Below are positions 26,185-35,341 of a stretch of DNA of 64,000 nt, in pieces. Position 1 is the first letter of the stretch. Each line of letters opens with the position of its first letter. The DNA lies in assembly GCF_018613195.1 (NCBI RefSeq), contig NZ_JAGGQQ010000006.1, forward strand, positions 241,100-305,099. The letters run 5' to 3'. The position numbers and the translations under genes are program-made. Below the pieces are notes generated by a model, which saw only the letters and a program-made list of their open reading frames with translations, was not told the DNA's origin and ran no database searches. This DNA is from Bacillus sp. ISL-45 (GTDB lineage: Bacteria > Bacillota > Bacilli > Bacillales > Cytobacillaceae).

Positions 26185-26727
26185 ATGATGAAAATAGGAT
26201 TGTTACGCCATTTTAAAGTGAGTTTAGGGTATCCAAATAAACTTGTCACCTCCCAGGAGCTTCTTGTTTGGCAGCAGGAGTATAATCAGTCCCGAATTGA
26301 GGAAGTTGAAATTGATCATCATGAGCATAAATGGGTAAAATGCTATTCAAGTGATCTAGAAAGAGCGAAAATTACTGCAACCAGAGCGTTTAATGGAGAT
26401 ATCATGTTTTTGGAGGACCTGCGGGAGATGTCTCTTTACCCGGTCATCAAAACCGAATTTCGCCTGCCACTCTGGCTTCATGTAGCTTTAATCCGGATTG
26501 CCTGGTATTTGGGACACAAATCACAGCAGGAGAGTAAAAAAGAAGTTATAACGAGGATTAACAGGGTTTTGGATGAAGTGATCGCTCACGATCAAGATAT
26601 TTTAATTGTTGGCCACGGGGGAATCATGATGTTCATGAGGAAGGAGTTATTGAAAAGAGGGTTTTCAGGCCCCAAATTCAAAAGGCCCGAAAATGCTAAA
26701 GTATACACTTTTACAAACAAACATTAG
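26185..26727 (+). CDS. Histidine phosphatase superfamily protein
   Basis: Phosphoglycerate-mutase-like phosphatase. KIGLLRHFKV carries the RH motif; the usual RHG/RHA is replaced by RHF. SSDLERAKITA is the second arginine block, LREMSLYP carries the acid, and VGHGGIM holds the second catalytic histidine. About 180 residues, shorter than full mutases, so a small-molecule phosphatase is likely. Several ATG codons cluster at 26179-26188; AGGAT spacing favours 26185 or 26188. Confidence 0.82.
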   Translation: MMKIGLLRHFKVSLGYPNKLVTSQELLVWQQEYNQSRIEEVEIDHHEHKWVKCYSSDLERAKITATRAFNGDIMFLEDLREMSLYPVIKTEFRLPLWLHVALIRIAWYLGHKSQQESKKEVITRINRVLDEVIAHDQDILIVGHGGIMMFMRKELLKRGFSGPKFKRPENAKVYTFTNKH

Positions 26728-26729
26728 TT

Positions 26730-26760
26730 GAAGACGCTCAAATTTAAGCGTCTTCTTTTA
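26730..26760. terminator. Bidirectional terminator
   Basis: Stem GAAGACGCT / AGCGTCTTC then TTTTA. It overlaps the 3' end of the convergent acetyltransferase gene. Confidence 0.82.
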
Positions 26761-27301
26761 TGATTGAGTACATCTTGACATCATAATGCGCACCTTTAAG
26801 ATAAATGAACTTTCTTAAGATGCCTTCGAATTTCATTCCGGCCTTTTCCATTACACGCTCAGAACCAATATTTGCTACAAGGCTTTTCGCCTGAATCCTG
26901 ACCAGATCCATTTCTTTCATTCCAAACCTGATGAGTTCTTTAGCAGCCTCTGTAGCAATTCCTCTTCCCCAATAGTCAACGGAAAGTGCGTAACCGATTT
27001 CTGCAGTCCTATGCTGCGGCTGCCAGGAAACAAAATCGACTGTGCCAATCAGTTTGTTGTCCTCTTTAAAATGAATGCCCCAGGGAGCAATTTTCCCCTC
27101 TTCATACAGCGCAAGGAGCATCTTTACGTATTCCTCAGTCGCCGCTCTTGTTTCATGTGCCCCCCAGAAAACATATTTTGATACCTCAGGGTTGGAAGCA
27201 TAAGTATGTATATCATCAATATCCTCATATCCAATTTTCCTTAATAACAGGCGCTCCGTTTCAAGCTGCGGGAGATTTCGATAAATATCTTTTATTTGCA
27301 A
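26744..27301 (-). CDS. GNAT-family N-acetyltransferase (RimJ/RimL type)
   Basis: Acetyl-CoA-dependent acetyltransferase of the RimJ-like group (Acetyltransf_3). LETERLLLRKIGYEDIDDI is the N-terminal signature; GYALSVDYWGRGIATEAAKE carries the acetyl-CoA pyrophosphate loop; KSLVANIGSERVMEKAGMKF is the C-terminal motif. 185 residues. I chose TTG 27301 since the GTG at 27310 lies inside the GGAGTGA ribosome binding site. Substrate unknown: protein N-terminus or a small amine. Confidence 0.88.
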   Translation of the reverse strand: MQIKDIYRNLPQLETERLLLRKIGYEDIDDIHTYASNPEVSKYVFWGAHETRAATEEYVKMLLALYEEGKIAPWGIHFKEDNKLIGTVDFVSWQPQHRTAEIGYALSVDYWGRGIATEAAKELIRFGMKEMDLVRIQAKSLVANIGSERVMEKAGMKFEGILRKFIYLKGAHYDVKMYSIIKEDA

Positions 27302-27427
27302 GACTGTCACTCCTGAACATCTTCATTTATAACTCTTATAATACCCTATCGGCATACTATTTCATGAATGATTTGATTAAGTAATGGAAAAAGTAACGAC
27401 GAGCCATTTATAACAGGAGGTACACCA

Positions 27428-27547
27428 ATGGAGAATACCCACGAATTTGTTCAAAAGCTGCACGATAAACAGAGGAAAGACGAACAGAATAGAAAGCGGC
27501 AGGGAAAAGAAAATCCTAGTGACAAGCTGCCAAATAAACAGCATTAA
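27428..27547 (+). CDS. Small DUF4023-type protein, 39 residues
   Basis: Starts MENTHEFVQKLHDKQRKDEQ and ends SDKLPNKQH: highly charged, helical, no membrane segment. It fits the DUF4023 pattern of small Bacillales proteins, of unknown function. ACAGGAGGT lies 8 nt before the ATG, strong support for translation. Confidence 0.75.
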   Translation: MENTHEFVQKLHDKQRKDEQNRKRQGKENPSDKLPNKQH

Positions 27548-27592
27548 TTAAAAAGCGGAGACGTGCCCGCCTCCGACAAAGAACTTGGTTAC

Positions 27593-27623
27593 AAAAAGAG
27601 ACCGCAAAATCCGGTCTCTTTTT
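27593..27623 (-). terminator. Terminator of the DEAD-box helicase gene
   Basis: Stem AAAAAGAGACC / GGTCTCTTTTT with a 9-nt loop, 8 nt from the stop codon. Confidence 0.88.
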
Positions 27624-27630
27624 GTGTCTT

Positions 27631-29205
27631 CTACCTGCTCCTGCGGCTGCTTGAACCGCCTCTTTTGGCTGTTCGTCCTCCAGGAGAGCTGGAGTTCCGT
27701 CTCTCTCTGCCTTGTATTTCGCGAGTCGGTCTTTCACCACTACTTCTTGTTGCTGTTTCATTACCTGCACGCGTTGAAGCTTTTTCCACTCTTCTTCCAC
27801 CTGAACGAGGAGGATTTGATTGATGTCCTTCAGTAGAGTTTCTTCGTTCACTCCTTGATGGCGGCTGTTCCCTATCCCAAAGGCCCTTGCCGCCGTAACG
27901 AACTTCACGTCTATCGTCTGTCCGCCTCCGGGTAACTGTCTCTTTATTTATTTTTTCACCCCGATGATCCCTTTCAGGTTTTTTATCTTCCCGTCTTCTC
28001 GATCGGGTATTCTTCCCCTTGTAATCACCAGACCTTTGTTTGCTTTTGTTGCCGGCACTGTAATCATCATTTTTGGATTCACCTGTTTTGGCGTTCCCCA
28101 TGTTTTTCTTTTCAATTCTTATATTGAGCTCTGTTTCAATTTGATCCAACTGAGGTCTATCTTTAGGCGAATAAAACGTTAGAGCAAGCCCTTCACTGCC
28201 TGCCCTGCCAGTACGGCCGATCCGATGGATATAACTTTCAGTATCCAGCGGGATGTCATAATTAAAAACATGCGTAACACCTTCTACATCAAGCCCTCTT
28301 GCGGCTACATCAGTAGCGATCAGATACTGGATCTTTGCTTCACGGAATCTTTTCATCACCTGTTCCCTTTTTGCCTGGGAGAGGTCACCATGCAGCTCAT
28401 CACAATTAAAATGATTGGCTTTCAATACGTCATTCAACTTGCTGACCCTTCTTTTTGTCCTGCAAAAAATGACTCCTAAAAATGGCTGATATAATCTCAG
28501 TGACTCAATTAAATCATTTTGTTTTGCCCTGTCTGTTGTACTAATGGCAATTTGTTTGATGTTTTCCAGCGGGGCCTGGGTTTTCTCGACCTGGATATAT
28601 TCTGGCTTGTACATATGTTGTTTAGCAAGCCTTTTAATTTCATCTGGCATTGTCGCTGAAAATAGTAAGGTTTGCCTTGTTTTGGGAGTTTGTTTGATGA
28701 TTTCTTCAACCTCATTCAGGAAACCAATGTGCAGCATTTGATCCGCTTCATCCAGTACGAGAAAAGCTGCATTTGAAAAATCAACCGTTTCTCTGCGTAT
28801 ATGGTCAAGCAACCTTCCGGGAGTCCCGATAACAATATGAATGTTTTTCTTCAGCTTTTTAAGCTGTGATTCGACATCCTGACCTCCATATACAGCAAGA
28901 ACATTTATACCTTCAAATCCCTCAATCAGTTTTTTTATTTCATTGGTAATTTGCAATGCAAGCTCTCTAGTTGGGGTAACAATCAATGCCTGTATATTTG
29001 GTTTCTCGATATTGATTTTCTCCAGGATCGGCAGCACAAAAGCATAGGTTTTGCCAGTACCCGTCTGGGATTGTGCAATGACATCCTTGCCATCAAGCAA
29101 TAATGGTATTGCTTTTTCCTGGATTGTCGTAGGCTCGGTAATCCCCTGTTGGCTGAGTGTTTCTGCAAGTAGTTCTGAAATACCTAAAGATTTAAATTGA
29201 TTCAA
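27631..29205 (-). CDS. DEAD-box ATP-dependent RNA helicase
   Basis: RNA remodelling helicase, probably for ribosome assembly, mRNA decay or cold adaptation. Motifs in order: [19 protein letters not shown] with Q motif (TTIQEKAIP), Walker [41 protein letters not shown], then domain 2 with [22 protein letters not shown] and [10 protein letters not shown]. Residues 390-524 form an Arg/Ser/Gly-rich disordered tail, typical of CshA-like RNA-binding extensions. TTG 29205 chosen for spacing to AGGGA. Which of the Bacillus csh genes it matches I cannot say. Confidence 0.92.
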   Translation of the reverse strand: MNQFKSLGISELLAETLSQQGITEPTTIQEKAIPLLLDGKDVIAQSQTGTGKTYAFVLPILEKINIEKPNIQALIVTPTRELALQITNEIKKLIEGFEGINVLAVYGGQDVESQLKKLKKNIHIVIGTPGRLLDHIRRETVDFSNAAFLVLDEADQMLHIGFLNEVEEIIKQTPKTRQTLLFSATMPDEIKRLAKQHMYKPEYIQVEKTQAPLENIKQIAISTTDRAKQNDLIESLRLYQPFLGVIFCRTKRRVSKLNDVLKANHFNCDELHGDLSQAKREQVMKRFREAKIQYLIATDVAARGLDVEGVTHVFNYDIPLDTESYIHRIGRTGRAGSEGLALTFYSPKDRPQLDQIETELNIRIEKKNMGNAKTGESKNDDYSAGNKSKQRSGDYKGKNTRSRRREDKKPERDHRGEKINKETVTRRRTDDRREVRYGGKGLWDREQPPSRSERRNSTEGHQSNPPRSGGRRVEKASTRAGNETATRSSGERPTREIQGRERRNSSSPGGRTAKRGGSSSRRSR

Positions 29206-29602
29206 ATTCAATCCCTGCTTTCTTTAATAGGCTGGGTTGGACCAACCATCCTTCTCATTATTGCTTTTTGCGAAGGAAAATATCAAGTATTGCTCTTTGA
29301 TATTTCGCTTTATGTTTTTTCGCCAAACCGAAGTTCTGGCCACAGTGTAAATAGGAGAGAAAAAAACATTATACCATTATTAGGAAGGAAGAACTGCAAC
29401 TTAATAAAAACCACTTCTTTCGTCACGCGAAATAAAATATCCTCGCACTCCTTTGTGTTCAATTTTCGGAATTAACATACTTTTCTATTAACTTTTATAC
29501 TTTTCTCAATTAAACTAACTCTACCCTCCCACATACATACTGAATGATAATAGTACTATTTTGACAATGGGGGGGAATTTTTCGTGAACTGGAGTGTTAA
29601 GA
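29206..29602. other. Divergent intergenic region, helicase and neutral protease
   Basis: About 400 AT-rich bases without a coding frame or strong hairpin. The promoters and the helicase 5' leader, which may be long as in cold-regulated helicases, should be here; I could not place them firmly. Confidence 0.4.
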
Positions 29603-31279
29603 ATGGAGAAGAAAAAATTAGTAATCCCGATGCTTTTATCAACAGCTTTAATGGTTAGTCCATTGGTTGGTTCAACCGTTAAAGCGGTCCAACCTGATCA
29701 TGTTTCAAGTACTATTTTACAGAATGGACTATCTGAAAAACAGCCAAACCCTTCTATATTCATGAAAGCTGATAAGGTCTCAAAATCAGGGGCAGTAGAG
29801 TATGTTGAAGAAAATAAAGAACTGTTAAAACTGAAAAATCCCGGTCAAAGCCTGAGGGTTAAAGGTGAGGAAAAGGATCAATTGGGAATGAAGCATGTAA
29901 GGCTGCAGCAGACGATTAACGGAGTTCCTGTAGAAGGTGCAGAGATGGTTGTCCACTATAATCAAGATGGGTCTGTCAAATCGGTAAATGGACAATATAA
30001 CAATGAGGTTGCAGACAAAGAGATCAGCACCCAGCCTGAAATTTCAGCTGAGAATGCCCTGGAACTGGCTAAGCACACTGTTTCCGCACCTGACCAGCTC
30101 GAAACTCAACCGAAAACCGACTTAGTTATTTATCCTTATAATGATACGGAATATTTAGCTTATAAAGTAAATGTGAATTTCCTGGGTGAGCATCCCGGAA
30201 ACTGGTTTGTTTATGTAGATGCTAAAACCGGTAATGTAGTGGATCAGTATAACGCTTTGATGCACGCCGGAGAGTATTCTTCTTCTAAAGGGTCCGGACT
30301 GGGAGTGAAAGGGGACCATCGCGTCCTGAATATTTCCCATCAAAACGAAGCAGGCTCAAATCAAGGCTCCACCTTCTACCTTTATGATAGTTCCCTCGAG
30401 AATGCCCAAGGTATTTTCACGTATGATTTTAAAAATCAATGGCGCTCTAGCTCAGCCAGGCTTCCAGGAGATCTCTTCGCCTCTAGGGATGCAGCCTGGA
30501 CAAGTAACTATGAACGGGCAGGTGTCGATGCACATTATAACTCAGAAAAGGTATACCACTACTTCCTGAACGAACATGGACGAAATTCCATTGATGGTAA
30601 AGGTATGGCTATCGTCTCGACTGTCCATTACGGGGACAAGTACAATAACGCATTCTGGAATGGCTCTCAGATGACTTATGGTGACGGGGATGGCGAATTC
30701 ATGATTTCCCTTTCAGCTGGCCTGGATGTAGCTGCCCACGAAATGACACACGGGGTAACGAACACTTCTGCTAATCTTAAGTACCGTTTCCAGTCCGGCG
30801 CATTGAATGAAGCATTTTCTGATATTTTCGGTGCTCTGATTGATGAGGATGATTGGGAGCTTGGTGAAGATATTATGGGAGAAAGTGCTGTCCAAGGTGG
30901 ACGTGATGCTTTAAGAAGCTTGAGTGATCCAAGCAGGTTCCCTGTTGGCAGTGCTTATGTGCCTTATGGAAATGGTGAAGGAATGTATCCAAAGCATATG
31001 GATGAGTTTTATGACCTTCCACTGAATCTCGACAATGGCGGAGTGCACATCAACTCTTCCATCATCAATCATGCAGCCTATATAACTGGTGAACAAATTG
31101 GCAAGCAGAAGCTTGGAAAAATTTATTACCGGGCACTGACTGTTTATTTAACTCCTGATTCTAACTTCAGCGATGCTCGAAACGCACTGCTGCAATCCGC
31201 AGATGACTTGTATGGACCGAATAGCCCTGAATATGAAGCAACTCAGGCTGGACTTGATGGTGTCGGGATAACTGAATAA
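29603..31279 (+). CDS. nprE: Neutral metalloprotease, thermolysin family (M4), secreted
   Basis: Secreted zinc endopeptidase made as a preproenzyme of 558 residues. Signal peptide at 1-27 (KKKLVIPMLLSTALMVSPLV), then an FTP and PepSY propeptide to about 220, then the catalytic domain. Zinc site AAHEMTHGVT (about 379-383) with the third ligand in GALNEAFSDIFG; the proton-donor region GGVHINSSI contains the catalytic histidine. Calcium-binding acidic segments are present. ATG 29603 chosen, since GGAG lies 8 nt upstream and the GTG at 29594 overlaps it. Single gene with terminator; likely stationary-phase expression. Confidence 0.93.
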   Translation: MEKKKLVIPMLLSTALMVSPLVGSTVKAVQPDHVSSTILQNGLSEKQPNPSIFMKADKVSKSGAVEYVEENKELLKLKNPGQSLRVKGEEKDQLGMKHVRLQQTINGVPVEGAEMVVHYNQDGSVKSVNGQYNNEVADKEISTQPEISAENALELAKHTVSAPDQLETQPKTDLVIYPYNDTEYLAYKVNVNFLGEHPGNWFVYVDAKTGNVVDQYNALMHAGEYSSSKGSGLGVKGDHRVLNISHQNEAGSNQGSTFYLYDSSLENAQGIFTYDFKNQWRSSSARLPGDLFASRDAAWTSNYERAGVDAHYNSEKVYHYFLNEHGRNSIDGKGMAIVSTVHYGDKYNNAFWNGSQMTYGDGDGEFMISLSAGLDVAAHEMTHGVTNTSANLKYRFQSGALNEAFSDIFGALIDEDDWELGEDIMGESAVQGGRDALRSLSDPSRFPVGSAYVPYGNGEGMYPKHMDEFYDLPLNLDNGGVHINSSIINHAAYITGEQIGKQKLGKIYYRALTVYLTPDSNFSDARNALLQSADDLYGPNSPEYEATQAGLDGVGITE

Positions 31280-31297
31280 ACAAAAGAAATTGTAACC

Positions 31298-31347
31298 GAG
31301 CCTGCCCTAAGCGGTTTTTCCTGCCGCTTTTTGGGTCAGGCTCTTTC
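31298..31347 (+). terminator. Terminator of the neutral protease gene
   Basis: Stem GAGCCTG ... CAGGCTC with inner GCGG / CCGC pairing, followed by TTTCTGTTT. Confidence 0.8.
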
Positions 31348-31430
31348 TGTTTGGGTAAAATAATAATATGTGGATTTTCACTTTTGCCTGTGGTACGATT
31401 TACTAATTGAAGAATAGGAAGTGATTATAA

Positions 31431-31805
31431 GTGATTAAGATTGAACTGCCAGCACCAGACGTAGTCATTACACGAAGCAAGCAATTAGGAGAAAAGGTAG
31501 AAGCTGTCATTAGCAGTGAATATGGTTTTACGGATTACCACCGGATCCCAAGGGATAAAGGCGGAATCATCATGTTTTTCGACGCAGATGATGAATTGAT
31601 GTTCGTAGGGAAAGCGCGTAAGCTTAGACCACGCGTAAAAAAACATTTCGAGGATAATGTCTCCCCTATTAAAAACCATCGTCATGAAGTCAACAAGATT
31701 GCTGTCATTACTGTGGTAGATCCTATAGACAGAGAAATCTATGAAACCTATGCAATCAACGTACTTAAAGCCAAGTACAATATTGATAAGGTGTTTTATA
31801 AATAG
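31431..31805 (+). CDS. Stand-alone GIY-YIG-type nuclease domain (UvrC N-terminus-like)
   Basis: 124 residues. RDKGGIIMFFDADDELMFVG and KARKLRPRVKKHFED follow the GIY-YIG layout of the UvrC N-terminal endonuclease, though the GIY and YIG tripeptides are altered (GII, FVG). A conserved arginine (RPRV) and a late glutamate (EIYETYAI) could complete the site. Homologues are annotated nucleotide excision repair endonuclease in Bacillales. Whether it cuts DNA is unproven. GTG start with AGGAAGTG upstream. Confidence 0.72.
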   Translation: MIKIELPAPDVVITRSKQLGEKVEAVISSEYGFTDYHRIPRDKGGIIMFFDADDELMFVGKARKLRPRVKKHFEDNVSPIKNHRHEVNKIAVITVVDPIDREIYETYAINVLKAKYNIDKVFYK

Positions 31806-31845
31806 GCATTGTTATAACCGATTTTTCATTTCATAGTACTTGAAG

Positions 31846-32035
31846 AATAAACGGAAAAATTCCGCTTAAATTGGAAACTCCCCTGATTTTTTTAAAATAA
31901 GGGGAGTTTTTCCGTTTATTTAATTCAGATCGTTGGATTTTTTCAATTTTATATCAGTTAACCGGAATTTCTCCGCTTATTTCTCCTTCATAAGCGTCTT
32001 CTATATTAATAACAGGAAATTCTCCGCTTATGAAT
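31846..32035. repeat. Degenerate tandem array E, CGGAAwTTCTCCGCTTAT units
   Basis: The element TCCGCTTA (or TCCGTTTA) occurs at 31861, 31911, 31972 and 32023, steps of 50, 61 and 51 bp, each preceded by a CGGAA or GGAAA half. The 51-bp pair at 31972/32023 is the best preserved. It lies between the convergent GIY-YIG and desR genes and is interrupted by a terminator. Confidence 0.6.
31875..31912. terminator. Terminator after the GIY-YIG gene
   Basis: Stem AAACTCCCC / GGGGAGTTT with an AT-rich loop and T run, embedded in array E. Confidence 0.8.
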
Positions 32036-32067
32036 TGTTATAGCTATACGAAAATCAAGGTATAAAT

Positions 32068-32094
32068 AAGAAGAGCCTGATTTCAGGCTCTTTT
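32068..32094. terminator. Terminator of desKR
   Basis: Stem AAGAGCCTGA / TCAGGCTCTT, then TTCATT on one side and CTTATT on the other; directly after the desR stop. Confidence 0.85.
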
Positions 32095-32096
32095 CA

Positions 32097-32696
32097 TTAC
32101 TTAAACCACCCTTTTTCCTTTGACTGGGTGATTGCTTCAATCCTGTTGGTTACTTGAAGCTTATCCAGGATCGTTGAGATATAATTTCTTACTGTGCCGG
32201 TCGTTATACTCAACTGTCCCGCGATTTCCTTCGTATTTTTTCCATCTGCAACAAGCTCAAGCACTTCCATTTCACGTTCAGTCAATGGATTTTCTTCGCT
32301 GTATACATCGTCCATGAGTTCAGGGGCATATACGCGTCTCCCGCCCATCACGCTGCGTATAGAGCTTGCAAGCTCTTCTGACGGACTATCCTTCAGCAAA
32401 TATCCGCTCACCCCTGCTTTTAAGGCTCGCTGGAAATATCCTGAACGTGCAAACGTAGTCAGGATGATCACCTTGCAACCAAGCGCTTTCAATTCTTCCG
32501 CTGCTTCAAGTCCAGTTTTTCCAGGCATTTCAATATCCATGACGCAGACGTCTGGGCTAAGCTCCTTTGCCAGCGCTACTGCTTCCTCTCCATTGCTCGC
32601 CTTTCCCACGACTTCCATATCATCCTCAAGACTCAACAGGGAGCCTAATGCCCCCAGCAGCATACGCTGATCCTCTGCAATGACTATCCGAATCAT
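32097..32696 (-). CDS. desR: Response regulator DesR
   Basis: NarL/FixJ-type response regulator that turns on the fatty-acid desaturase gene in the cold. Receiver domain 1-120 with the acidic pocket in VIAEDQRMLLG and the phosphorylated Asp in VCVMDIEMPGKTG, and the switch Thr in ILTTFARSG. LuxR HTH at 135-195: NPLTEREMEVLELVADGKNT. Near-identical blocks to B. subtilis DesR, including SGYLLKDSPSEELA and the C-terminal RIEAITQSKEKGWFK. Starts within the last codons of desK (4-nt ATGA overlap), so translation is coupled. Confidence 0.95.
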   Translation of the reverse strand: MIRIVIAEDQRMLLGALGSLLSLEDDMEVVGKASNGEEAVALAKELSPDVCVMDIEMPGKTGLEAAEELKALGCKVIILTTFARSGYFQRALKAGVSGYLLKDSPSEELASSIRSVMGGRRVYAPELMDDVYSEENPLTEREMEVLELVADGKNTKEIAGQLSITTGTVRNYISTILDKLQVTNRIEAITQSKEKGWFK

Positions 32697-33832
32697 ATCA
32701 GGTCCTCCCTGCCAGTTTGTCTTAATACTTTCGGTATCTTAATCAAGAGTGTTGTACCGTTCTTAGAGAATATATCGAGGGTGCCATTCACGAATTCAAG
32801 ACGTTCTCTCATGCCATGAAGTCCACTGCCTTTATATAGGTCCTCATCAGTTATATTCCCGACCCCATTATCGCTTACTTCTGCAATCAGCTCCTTCTCT
32901 GTTTGCTTTATCGAGATGCTGCAGGCTGATGCTTTACTATGCTTTACTACGTTGGTAACTGCTTCTTTTAAACACATGCTCAGGATATTTTCTGACAGCA
33001 AGGATACGTTGTTGAGATTGAATTCCTTTTCATCCCCGATAAACTTGATCTCAGCAGCTTTTAACATTTGGTTGACATGTACCAATTCGTCACGGACCCG
33101 GATTCCCCTCATTTCGGCAACCATTTTTCTTACTTCATTCAGTGCGGTTCTCGCCGTCTGCTGGACATCCTTCAATTCTTCTTTTGCCAATTCCTGATCT
33201 TTATTGATTAATTTTCGTGCTAAATCACTTTTGAGTCCTATCAGTGATAGTTTTTGACCGAGGGTATCATGTAAATCACGGGCAATCCTCTGTCGCTCCT
33301 CTATTTTGACCAGCTCAGAAATCCGCTTGTTCGCATCCTCGAGCTTCTCTTCTAGCTCTCCTCGTTCATTTCTGTTATGGATACTGAACGGAAGGAGTAT
33401 GACACCGATCCAAACAATCACGATAATCGGAAGCTGCCTTATGAAGAACTCCTCCTTAAGGACAATTTCAAAGTTAATGACAATCGATGTCCCCACAAGA
33501 TGGATGAAATACAGTACAAGGAAGGGCAGCCGATCTTTGATATTCCCAATAAAATAGGCGATGAAAAAAGCGAAATATACGTAACTGAACAGACTTGCTG
33601 ACGCTATGGAAATACCTATTAAAATGCAAGTCCATAGATATACTGTCCAGCCTTTCGAGACAAAGGCCACCCAGTATACAAGAAAAAACATAAGAGTCAG
33701 GATGATGCCGACCACTTTGCCAATCGTCGTTGGCAGCTGCCATATAAAATAAAAAGGCAATATTCCAAGGATCGTCCAAATGTAAGGCGAAATCCCAGTG
33801 CTTCTAAGTGAATTGAAAAACTTTTTGATCAT
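32693..33832 (-). CDS. desK: Membrane thermosensor histidine kinase DesK
   Basis: Senses membrane thickness and order, acting as kinase in the cold and phosphatase in the warm. About 379 residues: five hydrophobic segments up to about residue 155, a linker, then HisKA_3 with the phosphorylated His in EERQRIARDLHDTLGQKLSL (about 190) and an HATPase with MCLKEAVTNVVKHSKA and GSGLHGMRERLEF. These blocks match B. subtilis DesK closely. It is separated from des by a MITE-like element and a terminator, so desKR probably has its own promoter. Confidence 0.95.
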   Translation of the reverse strand: MIKKFFNSLRSTGISPYIWTILGILPFYFIWQLPTTIGKVVGIILTLMFFLVYWVAFVSKGWTVYLWTCILIGISIASASLFSYVYFAFFIAYFIGNIKDRLPFLVLYFIHLVGTSIVINFEIVLKEEFFIRQLPIIVIVWIGVILLPFSIHNRNERGELEEKLEDANKRISELVKIEERQRIARDLHDTLGQKLSLIGLKSDLARKLINKDQELAKEELKDVQQTARTALNEVRKMVAEMRGIRVRDELVHVNQMLKAAEIKFIGDEKEFNLNNVSLLSENILSMCLKEAVTNVVKHSKASACSISIKQTEKELIAEVSDNGVGNITDEDLYKGSGLHGMRERLEFVNGTLDIFSKNGTTLLIKIPKVLRQTGREDLI

Positions 33833-33890
33833 ATCAGAACCTCAGCTTTACTCATAACTGCATTTATTTTAACATAGGCTGTTTTACGAA

Positions 33891-34073
33891 AGGCTGTTTT
33901 CGTATAGATTGTTGTTAAAATCCTAAAGCCGATTTTAACGTGATAAAAAGCCGATTTGTCGTTCGGAATTAAGTGTGCAAGCTCTTTCTCATAATTAGCT
34001 TTAATTTTGCCAAGAAACATGGGCCATTCAATCTTTTTTTATAGTCAATAGTAACAAAGTTTGAAATGAGCCT
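33891..34073. mobile_element. MITE-like element, copy 1, between des and desK
   Basis: Begins AGGCTGTTTTCGTATAGATT and ends AACAAAGTTTGAAATGAGCC followed by T. The ends form an imperfect terminal inverted repeat of about 30 bp. The inside shares AAAATCCTAAAGCCGATTTT and GCTCTTTCTCATAATTAGCT with the other copies. A 15-bp piece of the left end is repeated just outside (33876-33890). No clean target duplication here. No transposase gene. Confidence 0.8.
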
Positions 34074-34108
34074 TAACACAAGAAAATTTTGTCTGCTCAT
34101 AAAAAATT

Positions 34109-34155
34109 ACTCCCCTTATTCCAGGAAAGAATACGTCCTGATTAAGGGGAGTTTA
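34109..34155 (-). terminator. Terminator of des
   Basis: Stem ACTCCCCTTA / TAAGGGGAGT with a long loop and, on the minus strand, a following AATTTTTT run. Confidence 0.82.
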
Positions 34156-34157
34156 GT

Positions 34158-35192
34158 TTATAGTTCAGGCTTAGACTGAGGAGCCAATTTGCTGTTTTGT
34201 TTATATGCTTTCATTTCCTTGAAGCTGATAAACTGCTTTTTCCGTTCATCCCATAAGCGGAATTTCAGTGAAGTCAAGCTTGTGGAAAGTGTTATTGTCG
34301 GCACATTTTGCAAAGGCTTGGTATTATTATGGACCTCTTCAAGCTTATAGTTTGGTACCCTCGGGCTTAAATGGTGAACGTGGTGATAGCCGATGTTGCC
34401 AGTAATCCACTGGAGTACCTTTGGAAGCTGATAATACGAGCTTCCTTCTACCGCAGCCCTCACGTATTCCCAATCCTTATCAGCTTCGAAATAAGAATCT
34501 TCAAATGTATGCTGTACATAGAAGAGCCAGATTCCGAACATTCCTGCTATGAAGAAAATTGGACCTTCTACCATGATGAAAGCTTTCCAGCCAATTGCCC
34601 AGATCATAAGACCAGAAATTCCAAAAATCAACACATTCGTTAAATATGTGTTCAGGCGCTCTTTCATTCTCGCACCTTTCCTGTTGAAACGGTTCGTGAT
34701 TAAAACAATATAAATCGGACCCACTACAAACATTACAAGTGGATTGCGGTATAATCTGTATGCAATCTTCTGCCACATCGGGGCAGCCATGTATTCATCA
34801 ACTGTAAGTACCCATATGTCTCCTGTCCCACGCTTGTCCAAGTTGCTGCTTGTTGCGTGGTGGACAGCATGCTCATGCCCCCACTGGCTATAAGGGAACA
34901 AAGTCAAAACGCCAGTCAGCGTACCTACCACTTTATTGGCTGTACGGTTTTTGAAGAATGAGTGGTGAGTACAGTCATGGAAGATGATAAAGATCCTGAT
35001 CATGAAACCAGCAGCAAAAACTGCAATTCCAAGTGTTAGTAAATACGAAATCTCAAGGCTTTGATAGGCCAGAAACCATAAAACCAAAAATGGAACAACC
35101 GTATTGATTATTTGAATGATACTATCTTTAGTGTTTGAGCTTTCATAAGGGGCGACCTGTTTTCTAAGTTCTTTTGCATTGTGAGTTGCCAT
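34158..35192 (-). CDS. des: Delta5 acyl-lipid fatty acid desaturase Des
   Basis: Membrane di-iron desaturase that introduces a double bond into acyl chains of existing phospholipids, restoring fluidity in the cold. Histidine boxes: HDCTHHSFF (HX3HH type), HEHAVHH and the C-terminal HHVHH. Several membrane segments. 344 residues from ATG 35192 (MATHNAKELRKQVAPYESSN); B. subtilis Des is of similar length and shares FIIFHDC and TSSNLDKRGTGDIW. Upstream codons from 35291 run through the operator region and are not used. Palindromes at 35270-35298 are the likely DesR target. Confidence 0.95.
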   Translation of the reverse strand: MATHNAKELRKQVAPYESSNTKDSIIQIINTVVPFLVLWFLAYQSLEISYLLTLGIAVFAAGFMIRIFIIFHDCTHHSFFKNRTANKVVGTLTGVLTLFPYSQWGHEHAVHHATSSNLDKRGTGDIWVLTVDEYMAAPMWQKIAYRLYRNPLVMFVVGPIYIVLITNRFNRKGARMKERLNTYLTNVLIFGISGLMIWAIGWKAFIMVEGPIFFIAGMFGIWLFYVQHTFEDSYFEADKDWEYVRAAVEGSSYYQLPKVLQWITGNIGYHHVHHLSPRVPNYKLEEVHNNTKPLQNVPTITLSTSLTSLKFRLWDERKKQFISFKEMKAYKQNSKLAPQSKPEL

Positions 35193-35269
35193 CTTGATAT
35201 AAATTCCCCTTTCGGATTTGTTAGTTAACCAAATTATAAATAAGGGAAATGATCCTGTGCAGTAGCAGG

Positions 35270-35298
35270 TGTCATATATGATATATGACAAATGTCAT
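35270..35298. promoter_or_regulatory. Probable DesR operator upstream of des
   Basis: Three half-sites in a row: TGTCAT at 35270, ATGACA at 35285 and TGTCAT at 35293. The first two make a perfect palindrome, TGTCATATAT-G-ATATATGACA; the last two make ATGACA-AA-TGTCAT. Position about 80 bp before the des start fits activator sites for a DesR tetramer. Confidence 0.7.
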
Positions 35299-35321
35299 GT
35301 TTCGATAAATTTTCCCCTTAA

Positions 35322-35341
35322 AACCTTGATATATCAAGGTT
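35322..35341. promoter_or_regulatory. Perfect 20-bp palindrome in the des upstream region
   Basis: AACCTTGATATATCAAGGTT is self-complementary. It is followed by TTATTTTT on the plus strand. It could be a second regulatory site, or a terminator for leftward/rightward transcription; I cannot choose. The rest of the 35193-35536 gap is AT-rich with no gene seen. Confidence 0.5.

Noticed and set aside
27516-27908. 130-codon frame antisense/overlapping the helicase tail
   Set aside because: It is an alternate frame of the Arg/Ser-rich helicase C-terminus, with low-complexity composition and no ribosome binding site.
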